Shown here one piece after another: positions 17,601 through 26,294 of a stretch of 64,000 bases of DNA; position 1 is the first letter of the stretch, and every line of letters starts with the position of its first letter. The notes beneath the pieces were generated by a model, which saw nothing but the letters and a program-made list of their open reading frames with translations, made no database searches and was not told the DNA's origin. A program made the position numbers and the translations under genes. Source of the stretch: Lachnospiraceae bacterium (lineage in GTDB: Bacteria > Bacillota > Clostridia > Lachnospirales > Lachnospiraceae); contig JAHZFJ010000004.1 of assembly GCA_019421365.1 (NCBI GenBank), positions 62,001-126,000 on the forward strand, given 5' to 3'.

Positions 17601-18796
17601 CAGAATTATATGATAGAGCCAGAAAAGAGACAGTAAAAAATCTTAGAAACCAGATTAGAACATTACCCGCAGAACGTTATGCTGCATTGATAACAAATCG
17701 TATAAGTAGTATGATACCTGCTAAAGAGCAACTTGAGAAATCGATAAGAGTATTATGTGACCAAGCATTTCCATTAGAGGTGTGGGAAGATGTTCTGCTA
17801 CCAGCAAGGGTATCTGGTTATCGACCTGAACTATTGGATGAAGTTCTGGCACAAGGAGATCTTTTTTGGCGTATTACTTCTGATAAGGGTGTTAGTTTTC
17901 ATTTATATGAAGACATCAATTGGGATTATGATTTAGAGCTTTCCAATGTATTAGAGGAGTTGGAAGGAAATGAGAAGATTATTTACGAAGCGCTATTAAA
18001 ACGAGGGGCTAGTTTTATGCAAAGGCTTTCGCCTCTTTTAAGTGGTGTATCTCCATATGATTTCTTATTGAATCTAATGGAAAAAGGCATGGTGTCTGCA
18101 GATAGTTTCGTTCCAGTAAGGCAATGGCATGCAAGGAAAAAGCAAAAGAATATTACAGTAAGGCAAAAGGTGAATGCACGCGTTAAGGCAATGTCAGCTG
18201 GGAGGTGGGAGGTTTTAAGACCTCTAAAAGAACTCACGGTAGAAGAGCAGTTGGAACGCTTGTTTGACAAAGTTATAATTGTCTGCCGTGAAACAATGCA
18301 AGGTGTTTCGTGGAGTATGGCATTAGAGACATTACGTGTGTGGGAATATACAGGAAGGGTACGTAGAGGGTACTTTATTGAAGGAATGTCAGGAATTCAA
18401 TTTATCAAAGCGAATGATTTTGAAGGGGTAATGACAGAACTTGTTCATCCCCTTGATCAGGTTATATGGATAAGTGCAATTGATATAGCACAACCATGGG
18501 GGAAAAGTCTACCACATACGAAAAATCGATCGTTTCACAATGTGTCGGGAACTGCTGTAGCACTAAGAGCTGGTAGTCCGATTGCTGTATTTGAAAGACA
18601 AGGTAAAGTGCTTCGTATCTTTGATAGTAGCAATTTACAAGAAGTATTACGAAATTTTAGCCAGGATTTTAAAACACATCGTATCTTTCCTAAGTTAAAA
18701 CGAATCACGGTAAAAGAGTATCCGATAGAGGCTGTTGATTCTTTGATAGGGGCTGGCTTTGTACGAGAAATGCAGGATTATGTGTTGTATAGATAA
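14636..18796 (+). CDS. lhr: Lhr-type DEAD/DEAH superfamily 2 helicase
   Basis: The 1386-residue protein is an SF2 helicase of the Lhr class. Motif I APTGTGKT is at 45-52, motif II DELH at 174-177, motif III LSAT follows, and motif VI is QRLGRAGH in the second RecA domain. The long Lhr core and C-terminal extension give it the size of full-length bacterial Lhr, whose members act in DNA repair. The start is a TTG with a strong AGGAGGA at 14623-14629; no ATG lies closer. DELH replaces the more usual DEVH/DEIH motif II, a normal variant. It is transcribed alone from the repeated promoter block. Confidence 0.93.
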   Translation: MLTNSLDLFDIVTKQWFSKNLGSPTAVQEEAWPAIALGKHTLVSAPTGTGKTLSAFLVFIDQLKMQARKGTLKQELQLIYISPLKSLAGDIRENLRRPLNGIFEEERSMNPGTRSMPYDITVAIRTGDTSTSDRRSMIKTPPHILITTPESLYLMLTSKSGQSILNTAKAIIIDELHAIIDTKRGAHLMLSIARLDKLCNKPLQRIGLSATIEPLSKAAEYLSPDPVTIVSPKMHKQVELIITSPKLNTNEYLRNTIWEDVARTVYEHCTGTRSVIAFVEGRAYAEKLAYYVNQIAGDGFARTHHGSLSKEQRFIVEQALRDGSLRLLCATSSMELGIDVGDIDQVFQIGTPRSISSTLQRLGRAGHNPGRVSIMHIFPREASEGLYCGLTAEVVRNGGIEYSKPPRLCLDVLAQHLVSMAVNGGYDLDEVMGILSRAYPFYEVTKQDVKDVLCMLAGDCEHEQEIPVRPRILYDRIHDHVEGDTYSRMLAVSAGGTIPDKGMYTLRTEDGVKVGELDEEFVFEARVGDRFLLGTFAWKISRIQKDVVIVTGSTISGARLPFWKGEVKGRSLQTGIAFGRIFNKLFKAYVAGELYEELQGLGLDEAATKGAGELLKRQIEATKVLPDDKTILIEHFSDETGNRQMMVHSVFGKQVNAPLSLLISVIAKGLVNTNINFVDDDDGFLLFPYDGCSLPEGLLQRINPDTARSILTALLSSTSLFNITFRYNAARALMMGVKNARRQPLWVQRLRSSQMLDSVLKDERHPLIRETKRECLEDHWDLEGVEFVLNGIRSGTIQVHEMYLDTPSPMSLPLRRQTEASMMYDYAPTPNSIHRATEEALQQVELAQAGTLIAPEKEQLKQQMERKRLPQDENQLHSLLMIEGDLIAGEIDVPIDWFESLIQKEQAKYIEPGLWIAAEHFDVYRAALEDKDITARMNIVRRVLRYRQAQSLELIAGRYLFSEREALEVLETLCSQGSVVESDGLYYHAELYDRARKETVKNLRNQIRTLPAERYAALITNRISSMIPAKEQLEKSIRVLCDQAFPLEVWEDVLLPARVSGYRPELLDEVLAQGDLFWRITSDKGVSFHLYEDINWDYDLELSNVLEELEGNEKIIYEALLKRGASFMQRLSPLLSGVSPYDFLLNLMEKGMVSADSFVPVRQWHARKKQKNITVRQKVNARVKAMSAGRWEVLRPLKELTVEEQLERLFDKVIIVCRETMQGVSWSMALETLRVWEYTGRVRRGYFIEGMSGIQFIKANDFEGVMTELVHPLDQVIWISAIDIAQPWGKSLPHTKNRSFHNVSGTAVALRAGSPIAVFERQGKVLRIFDSSNLQEVLRNFSQDFKTHRIFPKLKRITVKEYPIEAVDSLIGAGFVREMQDYVLYR

Positions 18797-18902
18797 GATA
18801 GCACGAAAACAAGTCATTAAAAGCCTTGTAAACGCTAGCTCTTTTAGTAGAAAATTCACAGAATCAATTTAATATATGATCAATAGAAATGAGATGAAAA
18901 TT

Positions 18903-19532
18903 ATGAAAAATGTATTTAAGTTAAAGAAAACAGAATTATTTCAAATAAAAGAAGGTAATAACATTTATAATGGACCTAACCAAAGTTGGTATCCAAAGAG
19001 ATTTCAGAAAATGGCAGGCTGTGGACCCACAGCTTGCTCTAATATTATGTGGTATCTTTCAAAGACAAAGGAGCATTATGATAGATTATGTACATATGAT
19101 GGTACAACTTATGAAGGCTTTTTGAAACTTATGGAAGATGTATGGAGATATGTTACTCCTGGTTTAATGGGCGTTAATAAGCTTGAGATATTTGAAAAAG
19201 GAGCAATAAGCTATGGAAAGGACAGAGGATATGACCTTTCATGTAAATCTTTAAGGATACCAGGAAAAAATCAAATAAGCGAAACTGGAATAGAAGAAGC
19301 ATTTGATTTTATTGAAGAGATGCTAAAAAAAGATTTGCCTGTTGCTTTTCTAAATCTTCACAATGGTCAGTTGTCAAACTTAGAAAGTTGGCACTGGGTA
19401 ACCATCTATGAACTAGACAGAGAAAAGGGTAGTGTGTCTATTCTAGATCAAAGCAGATTGGAAGAAATAGACTTAAAATTATGGATGAAAACTACATCGA
19501 AAGGTGGAGGTTTTGTGGTAGTTAGTTGCTAA
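18903..19532 (+). CDS. C39-like / papain-fold cysteine peptidase-like protein
   Basis: The protein has the papain-fold arrangement of C39-like peptidases: the nucleophile Cys in MAGCGPTACSNIMWY, a His in the conserved WHWVTIYELD near the C-terminus, and Asp in SILDQS just after. No signal peptide is visible, so it is probably cytosolic, which is unusual for secreted members. Start is uncertain: in-frame ATGs lie at 18876, 18894 and 18903, and none has a strong ribosome site; I use 18903. It ends four bases past the end of the convergent TetR gene. Substrate is unknown. Confidence 0.65.
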   Translation: MKNVFKLKKTELFQIKEGNNIYNGPNQSWYPKRFQKMAGCGPTACSNIMWYLSKTKEHYDRLCTYDGTTYEGFLKLMEDVWRYVTPGLMGVNKLEIFEKGAISYGKDRGYDLSCKSLRIPGKNQISETGIEEAFDFIEEMLKKDLPVAFLNLHNGQLSNLESWHWVTIYELDREKGSVSILDQSRLEEIDLKLWMKTTSKGGGFVVVSC

Positions 19533-20038
19533 TTGTCTCTTTGGTTCGTATCTGCTTTTTTATAAAGAGTTGCTATTTCTTCCGCGCTTTCTCTCATGCC
19601 ATTTGAGAACCATTGGTTAATCCAACCAAACAGTCCATATGCAAGAAATGATTTTGAATATTCATCGATAGGCTCCATTCCTTTACCAGGTCCTAGAAAT
19701 CCAACAATAATATTTAGTAACAAATGAGAGAGATTGGCGTTATAGAGTAGAAAGTAAGTATCCCGATGATCTTCAAAATGTTTGAAGAGCTGTCCAATAA
19801 AATCCTGATGAATGAGTATCGGATCACTATGTAACCACTCCATAATTAGTCTTACTAAATATTGATTGATAACATCTTCTTTACTGGTAAAGTTTCGATA
19901 GAAGGAGGCTCTGCTAACACCGCCCGTAGTAATAATGGTGGTAATAGAGATGTCTTCGAATTTATTTGTTTTCATAAGCATTATTAATGCAGTAGTTATC
20001 TGTTCTTTTACATAGGTATATTTTTCGTTATAGCTCAT
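19529..20038 (-). CDS. TetR/AcrR family repressor
   Basis: The 169-residue protein has a TetR HTH at about 25-60 (FEDISITTIITTGGVSRASFYRNFTSKEDVI) and a C-terminal ligand domain of the dominant-repressor type ending in a Trp-rich helix (GLFGWINQWFSNGM). It is divergent from the hydrolase gene at 20189. The intergenic region has TGTCTCA at 20057-20063 and its inverse TGAGACA at 20120-20126, one near each promoter, which are candidate operator halves. Confidence 0.88.
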   Translation of the reverse strand: MSYNEKYTYVKEQITTALIMLMKTNKFEDISITTIITTGGVSRASFYRNFTSKEDVINQYLVRLIMEWLHSDPILIHQDFIGQLFKHFEDHRDTYFLLYNANLSHLLLNIIVGFLGPGKGMEPIDEYSKSFLAYGLFGWINQWFSNGMRESAEEIATLYKKADTNQRDN

Positions 20039-20188
20039 GATACAAAACTCCTTAAATGTCTCATTTTTCTTATAATATTGATTTGTTCATTAGCTGATGA
20101 TACACTTATTTCATCACGTGAGACAAATGTAATATTATAATACTATTTTGTTGAATAGGAAGTCAATATAAAGCTGTAAAGGAGTAAC

Positions 20189-21151
20189 ATGAAGAAAGTA
20201 ATGAAAATTATGAAGATTATTCTTATAGTTGTGTTAATTAGTATAGTTGTCTTGATTGCTGGATTTATTGTTTGGATAAAAGCAGCAGATAAAATACCTG
20301 CTGTAAAATCAAAATACTATAATGAAGTGAAACCAGATAAAGAAATAGAAAGTATATACACTGGTATTGGAATCTATGAAGTGAAATCTGCTGTATACGA
20401 CTCGTCAGAAGAATCTTACGAGAAGTATAAGGTATGGTATCCTGTAGAACTAGAAAGTTCTAATTATACATATCCTATTGTGGTTATGGCCAATGGCACA
20501 GGTGTTCCATATAGAAAATATGAAGCTGTTTTTGAACATCTTGCTTCATGGGGATTTATTGTAATCGGAAATGATGATATGGAATCATGGAGTGGAACAT
20601 CATCAAGTAAAAGTTTAGAATTATTAATTGATTTAAATGCTCAGAAAGACAGCATCTTTTACCAGAAGATTGATGAAGAGCATATAGGAGTAGCAGGACA
20701 TTCACAGGGGGGAGTGGCTGCAATTAATGCGGTAACTAACTTTGAAAATAGTGAATTATTTACTTCTATTTACACGGCTAGTTGCACACAGTTACCTTTG
20801 GCTGAGGCATTAAAGTGGTCATATGACGTAAGTAAGGTAAGAATACCATATTTTATGGTTGCAGGTACTGGTTCGGCGGATGCTGATACCATAACACCAT
20901 TAAGTTCACTAGAGGAGAATATGGCCCAATTGGATAAGGATATTTTGGCGGTAAGTGCAAGAAGAATAGGTAAAGATCACGGTCAGATGCTCACATATGC
21001 AGATGGATATATGACTGCATGGTTTAGATATACATTAATGGGAGATGAAAAAGCAGGAGAGGTGTTTATAGGCGAAAATCCTGAGATTTTGGACAATCAA
21101 GAGAATTGGTCGGATGTTTCAATTGTGATGGGCAGAGGATTCGCTTTTTAG
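20189..21151 (+). CDS. Membrane-anchored alpha/beta hydrolase
   Basis: The 320-residue protein has an N-terminal transmembrane segment (about 8-30) and an alpha/beta-hydrolase fold of the dienelactone hydrolase/PAF-acetylhydrolase-like group. The nucleophile elbow is GHSQGG around residue 172, and a His in KDHGQM near 266 fits the catalytic triad. The oxyanion region is near VVMANGTG. Substrate is unknown, but esters or acyl groups are likely. It is divergent from the TetR gene and preceded by GTAAAGGAG, a good ribosome site. Control by that TetR is likely. Confidence 0.82.
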   Translation: MKKVMKIMKIILIVVLISIVVLIAGFIVWIKAADKIPAVKSKYYNEVKPDKEIESIYTGIGIYEVKSAVYDSSEESYEKYKVWYPVELESSNYTYPIVVMANGTGVPYRKYEAVFEHLASWGFIVIGNDDMESWSGTSSSKSLELLIDLNAQKDSIFYQKIDEEHIGVAGHSQGGVAAINAVTNFENSELFTSIYTASCTQLPLAEALKWSYDVSKVRIPYFMVAGTGSADADTITPLSSLEENMAQLDKDILAVSARRIGKDHGQMLTYADGYMTAWFRYTLMGDEKAGEVFIGENPEILDNQENWSDVSIVMGRGFAF

Positions 21152-21235
21152 TTAAAATATTTTTCGACATAATCATTTAATACTAGACATTTACCGTTTT
21201 CTATATTATGATAAAAAACATAACTCAAAATAAGT

Positions 21236-21307
21236 ACATCGTATAAAGTTGAAAATATGGTTCAACAGTTTCTACCAAACTACCTTAAATAGTTTGACTA
21301 CGATATG
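21236..21307 (+). ncRNA. Purine riboswitch aptamer (guanine/xanthine class)
   Basis: P1 arms ATCGTA (21238-21243) and TACGAT (21299-21304) enclose the conserved core: a P2 hairpin with ATGG, then TTTCTAC, a P3 hairpin, and GACTA before P1. The base corresponding to C74 is C (GACTA), which specifies guanine, hypoxanthine or xanthine rather than adenine. It precedes a xanthine permease and phosphoribosyltransferase, as expected. CTCCAT near 21333 can pair with GTGGAG at 21362 covering the ribosome site, so translational control is possible; no terminator with a T-run follows. Confidence 0.92.
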
Positions 21308-21375
21308 AAAATTAAAAACACATATCTTAAGAGACTCCATTATACGTGTATCCAATTAAGCGTGGAGGCATTGTA

Positions 21376-22716
21376 ATGAAGAATTATTCTAGTATTTATG
21401 AACTTGATGGAAGGGTTCCAGTAGCTAAGGCAATTCCATTTGGTTTACAGCACATCCTTGCTATGTTTGTAGCAAATATTACCCCAATTATTATCGTAGC
21501 GGCTGCGTCTGGTTTATCCAGTACACAAACCGCAAAATTAATCCAAGCTGCAATGATTATTGCAGGTATTGGTACAATAATTCAGTTATACCCAGTCTGG
21601 AAGATTGGATCAAGGTTACCAATTGTAATGGGAATCAGTTTTACCTTCGTGTCTATCCTTTGTTTTATAGGTAGTCAATATGGTTATCCTACGGCTATAG
21701 GTGCCATTTTAGTAGGTGGGATTATTGAGGGCGTTTTAGGATTATTCGCCCGTTACTGGAGAAAAATTATTACACCTATTGTTGCAGCGAGTGTTGTAAC
21801 AGCAATAGGATTTTCCTTATTAAATGTTGGAGCATATTCCTTCGGTGGAGGAAATGGAAGTGCAGATTTTGGTTCACTTTCTAATTTGGCACTTGGCAGT
21901 ATTACACTTGTATGTTGTTTGGCTTTCACAATATTTGCAAAAGGACAATACAAACAGTTATCTGTTTTGTTTGGATTAGTTGTTGGTTATGTGGTTGCAA
22001 TCTTTATGGGGAAAGTTGATTTTTCAGAAGTTGCAGTATCAAATCTCCTCTCACTTCCGGAGATTATGCCATTTAAACCAGTATTCAATATCAGTGCGAT
22101 TGTTTCGGTTGTATTGATTTATCTAGTGTCAGCAACTGAGACAATTGGTGATACATCAGCACTTGCGGAAGCTGGATTAAATCGAGATGCTACTGAAAAA
22201 GAAATTTCAGGAGCACTTGCCTGCGATGGTTTTATTAGTTCATTATCAGGAGTATTCGGCTGTATGCCTATTACTTCTTTCAGCCAGAATGTTGGTTTAG
22301 TGGCCATGACCAAGGTAGTCAATCGTTTTACTCTCTTAATGGGAGCAATTATTATGATTCTGTCAGGATTATTCCCACCAATAGGTGCAATCTTAGCTAC
22401 CTTACCAGAACCCGTTCTTGGCGGATGTACTTTAATCATGTTTGGAACCATTGTAGTGAGTGGTTTACAGATGATTTCAAAATGTGGTTTTAACCAAAGA
22501 AACCTATTGATTGTAGCATTATCATTAAGTATCGGAATTGGATTTACACAAGTACCAGATATATTTCGTGTGTTCCCAACGATCCTTCAGAATGTATTTG
22601 CTGAAAACTGTGTCGCAGTAGTATTCTTAACCGCAGTTATTTTAAATCTTATTCTTCCTAAGAATATGGAAGAGGACCAATTAAAAAAATCACAATTAGT
22701 GAAGGAGACAGAATAG
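21376..22716 (+). CDS. pbuX: Xanthine/uracil permease (NCS2 family)
   Basis: A 446-residue, roughly 12-14-helix transporter of the nucleobase:cation symporter-2 family. It matches xanthine/uracil permeases: GLQHILAMFVANITPIII near the N-terminus, the substrate-site motif SATETIGDTSALAEAG around residues 255-270 and the NVGLV segment near 310. I start at the ATG at 21376, with GTGGAGG at 21362-21368, rather than the upstream GTG at 21346. It is controlled by the guanine-class riboswitch directly upstream and shares its transcript with xpt, two bases downstream. Confidence 0.93.
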   Translation: MKNYSSIYELDGRVPVAKAIPFGLQHILAMFVANITPIIIVAAASGLSSTQTAKLIQAAMIIAGIGTIIQLYPVWKIGSRLPIVMGISFTFVSILCFIGSQYGYPTAIGAILVGGIIEGVLGLFARYWRKIITPIVAASVVTAIGFSLLNVGAYSFGGGNGSADFGSLSNLALGSITLVCCLAFTIFAKGQYKQLSVLFGLVVGYVVAIFMGKVDFSEVAVSNLLSLPEIMPFKPVFNISAIVSVVLIYLVSATETIGDTSALAEAGLNRDATEKEISGALACDGFISSLSGVFGCMPITSFSQNVGLVAMTKVVNRFTLLMGAIIMILSGLFPPIGAILATLPEPVLGGCTLIMFGTIVVSGLQMISKCGFNQRNLLIVALSLSIGIGFTQVPDIFRVFPTILQNVFAENCVAVVFLTAVILNLILPKNMEEDQLKKSQLVKETE

Positions 22717-22718
22717 AT

Positions 22719-23291
22719 ATGCAACTTTTAAAAGATCGTATTAACAAAGATGGTAAGATTAAAGAAGGAAATGTGCTTAAGGTAGATTCGTTCTTAAATC
22801 ATCAGATAGATATCGAGTTACTTGAAGAAATCGGTAAAGAGTTCAAACGCCGTTTTGAGGGAGAAGAGGTAACGAAGATATTAACAATTGAAGCATCTGG
22901 GATTGCTATAGCTTGCATTGCAGCAAAATATTTTAACGTGCCAGTTTTATTTGCTAAAAAATCGAAGACGAAAAATATCGCAGGTGAAGTTTATACCAGC
23001 AAAGTTGAGTCATTTACACATGGTAAAGTATACGATATCATGGTATCCAAAGAATTCTTATTAAAAGAGGATAAAGTACTAATTCTTGATGACTTCTTAG
23101 CAAACGGACAAGCATTATTAGGACTTTCTAAACTAGTAGAAGATGCCGGTGCTACAGTAGTTGGTGCGGGAATTGTAATAGAAAAAGGTTTTCAAGTAGG
23201 TGGAGAGTTAATTCGTAAGCAAGGAATTCATCTGGAGTCTCTTGCAATTGTGGAGAAGATGAGTGTGGAAGATGGCGTGACGTTTCGATAG
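22719..23291 (+). CDS. xpt: Xanthine phosphoribosyltransferase
   Basis: A 190-residue type I phosphoribosyltransferase that makes XMP from xanthine and PRPP. The PRPP-binding motif VLILDDFLANGQA is near 125-137, and the family features RFEGEEVTKILTIEASGI, VPVLFAKK and GAGIVIEKGFQVGG are all present. It starts two bases after pbuX, with GGAGACAGA ahead, forming a salvage operon under the purine riboswitch. Confidence 0.96.
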   Translation: MQLLKDRINKDGKIKEGNVLKVDSFLNHQIDIELLEEIGKEFKRRFEGEEVTKILTIEASGIAIACIAAKYFNVPVLFAKKSKTKNIAGEVYTSKVESFTHGKVYDIMVSKEFLLKEDKVLILDDFLANGQALLGLSKLVEDAGATVVGAGIVIEKGFQVGGELIRKQGIHLESLAIVEKMSVEDGVTFR

Positions 23292-23329
23292 GATACGTTT
23301 AATAATTTAAATAAACTAGAATTAACAAA

Positions 23330-23366
23330 GGGTGTACAATATGATTGATTATTGTACACCCCTTTT
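23330..23366 (+). terminator. Terminator of pbuX-xpt
   Basis: The stem GGGTGTACAAT (23330-23340) pairs with ATTGTACACCC (23351-23361) and is followed by a short T-run. A second hairpin at 23403-23440 (AAAGAAAGACATT with AATGTCTTTCTTT) has no T-run and is unexplained. The rest of 23367-23570 holds no gene. Confidence 0.85.
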
Positions 23367-23580
23367 TGGGATAGTGTGTGGACAACATAATATTGATTTT
23401 ATAAAGAAAGACATTGTCCGATTGGATAATGTCTTTCTTTGGGTGTGCCTGCATGGGAGAACGCAAGGATTACCTTAACTATTAGTCAACAAAAATATTT
23501 AATATTTTACAAATATATGATATTCTGTTAGAAGAAGGATGTTTCATTTGGAGAAATAAATGATTAAGGGAGGATTTCAT

Positions 23581-23815
23581 ATGAGTACTATAATTGAAAT
23601 GAAACCATTAGAAGGGATTGTATGGGGAAATAAAGAAATCAATTTTAATGATTACAATAATAAGACCTGAAGATGTTGCAGAAATGATTATTGAAATGAA
23701 GCAGGATGGCATTGATGTTTTGAATAATGAAGATTTGGAAAATGACAGGAAGAGAGCAATGCATTGGGCTACGATAGGAATTGGAAAACCGGGGTATTAT
23801 AAAAAGGATAAATAG
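23581..23815 (+). pseudogene. Small frameshifted ORF, unrecognised
   Basis: An ATG at 23581 follows a strong AAGGGAGG site, but after 29 codons (MSTIIEMKPLEGIVW...) the frame stops at 23668-23670. The next frame, overlapping from 23618, continues for about 55 more plausible codons (EDVAEMIIEMKQDG..., ending GKPGYYKKDK) up to 23815. The pattern suggests one small gene broken by a frameshift near 23640-23670. I do not recognise the product. Confidence 0.45.
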
Positions 23816-24135
23816 TTATAGAAAAATTGAAAAGAGATATCTAGAGCAGAAGGGATAAAAAAGGAGGGACACATTAGATGGAATTTTAAATGGAATTATG
23901 TAATATTTAGTATTAATTGACACTATAAGACTGCATATGTATAATAATGTGTTGTAAAAACGTTCGACAAGAGCATAGTTTCAATATGTGTAACAAAAGT
24001 AAGTAAACCACAGCATACATAGGGGGGAGATATTAGAGATAATATTCATATAATAAGACAAGCGTAAACAGCTACATCGAAGAAGATGAGTGAAATTGGA
24101 TAATAACGAATAAAGAAGACAAAAAGGTGAACATT
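23816..24135 (+). promoter_or_regulatory. Promoter and long leader before the glucosaminidase gene
   Basis: A perfect sigma-A promoter, TTGACA (23917-23922)-17-TATAAT (23940-23945), drives the gene at 24136. The leader is about 185 bases. I looked for ydaO, c-di-GMP and other known aptamers in it and could not match one. The stretch 23816-23910 holds no gene. Confidence 0.75.
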
Positions 24136-26235
24136 ATGAAAAAACTTACGAAATGGGAAATTAAGCTGATAATGCTCATTATAATGGTTATGGTGACAAT
24201 CACTATATCTGAAAGTAGAGGTTTGAAATCTTATACGACGACCACTAAGGCGGCGACTACTAGCTCGACATTCTTAAGAAGAACTGGTAAAGTTAATGCA
24301 ACCAGTCTTAACATTCGAAAAACTACGTCAACATCCTCTACAAAACTGGCTACGATTAAAAAATCAACTATAGTAAATGTTTTAGATAAAAAGACAGTGA
24401 ATGGTACAGAATGGTATAAGGTTAGTTTTAAATTAGACGGAAAAACCATTACAGGTTATGCCTATAAAAAATATATTACATTAGAAGCAACGAAGGTATC
24501 TAGTACAACGTATACCCTTGGTAAAATGAATGATAAAAGTGCTATTTATAAAACAGCCAATACGTATGATACAAAAAAGGGTACATTAAGTAAGAATCAA
24601 GAGGTTATACTTCTTGGAACTCTCACAGTAAACAATGTAAAATGGACGAAAGTGAAGGCCAAAATTGATGGTACAGCAAGTACGGGATATGTCAAATCTA
24701 GTAAGATTACAAAATTGACTTCCACTGCATCCTCTACAACGAATAAGAAGGGAGTTACTAGTAGTAAGGTAACGGCTAGAAGGATAGCAAGTACGTTGGC
24801 ATCAAGTAAAGGGACGTTAGCGAAGAATACATCTGTAACAGTGAAGGCAACATTAACTGTTAATGGTAGTAAGTGGTATAAATGTACCTACAAGGTAGAT
24901 GGTACTACTACAACGGGGTATATTCTTGCGTCTAAAATAAGCTTTCCAAGCGATGCAGAGTTTCTAGAAATGCTATCTGAATTTCCAACTAGTTATCAAT
25001 CTTCCTTAAGAAAAATTCATGAAGAATATCCAAAATGGAAGTTTGTTGTTATTAATACAGGGCTAGATTGGAACACAGTGATAAAGGAAGAGAGTAAGGT
25101 TGGTAGAAACACGATTCAAAGTGAACTACCAAATGGAGGAACCTATGGAGTACCATTTTCATACCTTTCAACTGAATCCGGTGCTTATGATTGGTCTAAA
25201 GACAAATATACATTAATGGATGGAACCAATTGGTTTACAGCGGACACAAAGGTAATTGAATATTATATGGACCCACGTAATTTCTTGACAAGTGATAAAA
25301 TATTTCAATTTAAATCTCAAGCATATGATTCCTCTCAAAAGAGTAGCGTAGTTTCTAGTATATTATCAAATACCTTTATGAATGGAAGTTATAGTGTAGT
25401 AGATTCTGCCACAGGAAAAAAGGTAAAGGGAACTTATTCGGATGCCTTTATGGAGGCAGGAATAAAATCAGGAGCCAGTCCTTACTTCCTAGCTGCAAGA
25501 TCAAAACAAGAGCTTGGAGTTAATGGTAGTGGATCAGTAACTGGAACTTATCCTGGATATGAAGGATTTTATAATTATTATAATATAGGAGCTTTTGATA
25601 GTGCTGGAGGTGGAGCCATTGCAAATGGACTTAAATATGCAAAGACTGGAACCACATACAATAGACCTTGGACCAATCCTTACAAATCAATCCTAGGCGG
25701 TGCAGAGTATATTGCTTCTTCTTATATTAAAAAGGGACAAAATACAAATTATTTTCAAAAATTTAATGTAGTGTATAGTCCTTATTATCTACACCAATAC
25801 ATGACGAATGTTCAAGCTGCCGTTAGTGAAGCGAGAAGCACATATGATTCTTATAACTCCATGGGAATGTTAAAGGAAGAGATGGTATTCTATATACCTG
25901 TCTATAAGAATATGCCATCAAAAGTCTGTGAATTACCAGCTACTAGAGGTAATCCAAATAGTTATCTAAAAACTCTGACAGTGAAAAATGGAAGTAAAAA
26001 GTTAGCCTTAACACCTACTTTTAACTATAAAACAACATCATATACGATGATCGTTCCGAATAGTGTGAGTTCTGTTACTGTAAGTGCTACAGCAATTAGT
26101 AGTCACGCTAGCGTAACTGGTACTGGAAAGTATACTTTGGAAGCAGGAAAAACAAAAATAATAAGTATCAAATGTACAGCGGGCAATGGAACAAGTACAA
26201 TGTATCAACTAAAGATTACAAGATTAACAAAATAG
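24136..26235 (+). CDS. Secreted cell-wall glucosaminidase with SH3 domains
   Basis: A 699-residue exported hydrolase. An N-terminal signal/anchor (about 10-27) is followed by three bacterial SH3 repeats between 45 and 275, then a GH73-type endo-beta-N-acetylglucosaminidase domain containing the segments YFLAARSKQELG, GYEGFYNYYNIGAF and ILGGAEYIASSYIKKGQNT. A C-terminal cadherin-like beta-sandwich domain (TVKNGSKKLALTPTFNYKTTSYTM) covers the last 90 residues. It should cleave peptidoglycan, probably during growth or sporulation. The start at 24136 (AAGGTG spaced before ATG) is preferred to the GTG at 24127, which overlaps the site. Confidence 0.9.
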   Translation: MKKLTKWEIKLIMLIIMVMVTITISESRGLKSYTTTTKAATTSSTFLRRTGKVNATSLNIRKTTSTSSTKLATIKKSTIVNVLDKKTVNGTEWYKVSFKLDGKTITGYAYKKYITLEATKVSSTTYTLGKMNDKSAIYKTANTYDTKKGTLSKNQEVILLGTLTVNNVKWTKVKAKIDGTASTGYVKSSKITKLTSTASSTTNKKGVTSSKVTARRIASTLASSKGTLAKNTSVTVKATLTVNGSKWYKCTYKVDGTTTTGYILASKISFPSDAEFLEMLSEFPTSYQSSLRKIHEEYPKWKFVVINTGLDWNTVIKEESKVGRNTIQSELPNGGTYGVPFSYLSTESGAYDWSKDKYTLMDGTNWFTADTKVIEYYMDPRNFLTSDKIFQFKSQAYDSSQKSSVVSSILSNTFMNGSYSVVDSATGKKVKGTYSDAFMEAGIKSGASPYFLAARSKQELGVNGSGSVTGTYPGYEGFYNYYNIGAFDSAGGGAIANGLKYAKTGTTYNRPWTNPYKSILGGAEYIASSYIKKGQNTNYFQKFNVVYSPYYLHQYMTNVQAAVSEARSTYDSYNSMGMLKEEMVFYIPVYKNMPSKVCELPATRGNPNSYLKTLTVKNGSKKLALTPTFNYKTTSYTMIVPNSVSSVTVSATAISSHASVTGTGKYTLEAGKTKIISIKCTAGNGTSTMYQLKITRLTK

Positions 26236-26294
26236 GCTATTACAAAGAGTTTTGCAAAAGCCAAAAGCAGTTAATACAAGAGTGGAGAGATAAT

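Noticed and set aside
23403..23440. Hairpin AAAGAAAGACATT / AATGTCTTTCTTT after the xpt terminator
   Set aside because: It is followed by GGG, not a T-run, and no gene lies directly upstream that needs it. It could be a structural remnant, but I cannot assign a role.
23946..24135. Possible riboswitch in the 185-base leader of the glucosaminidase gene
   Set aside because: I looked for the c-di-AMP (ydaO), c-di-GMP and other known core sequences and found no convincing match.
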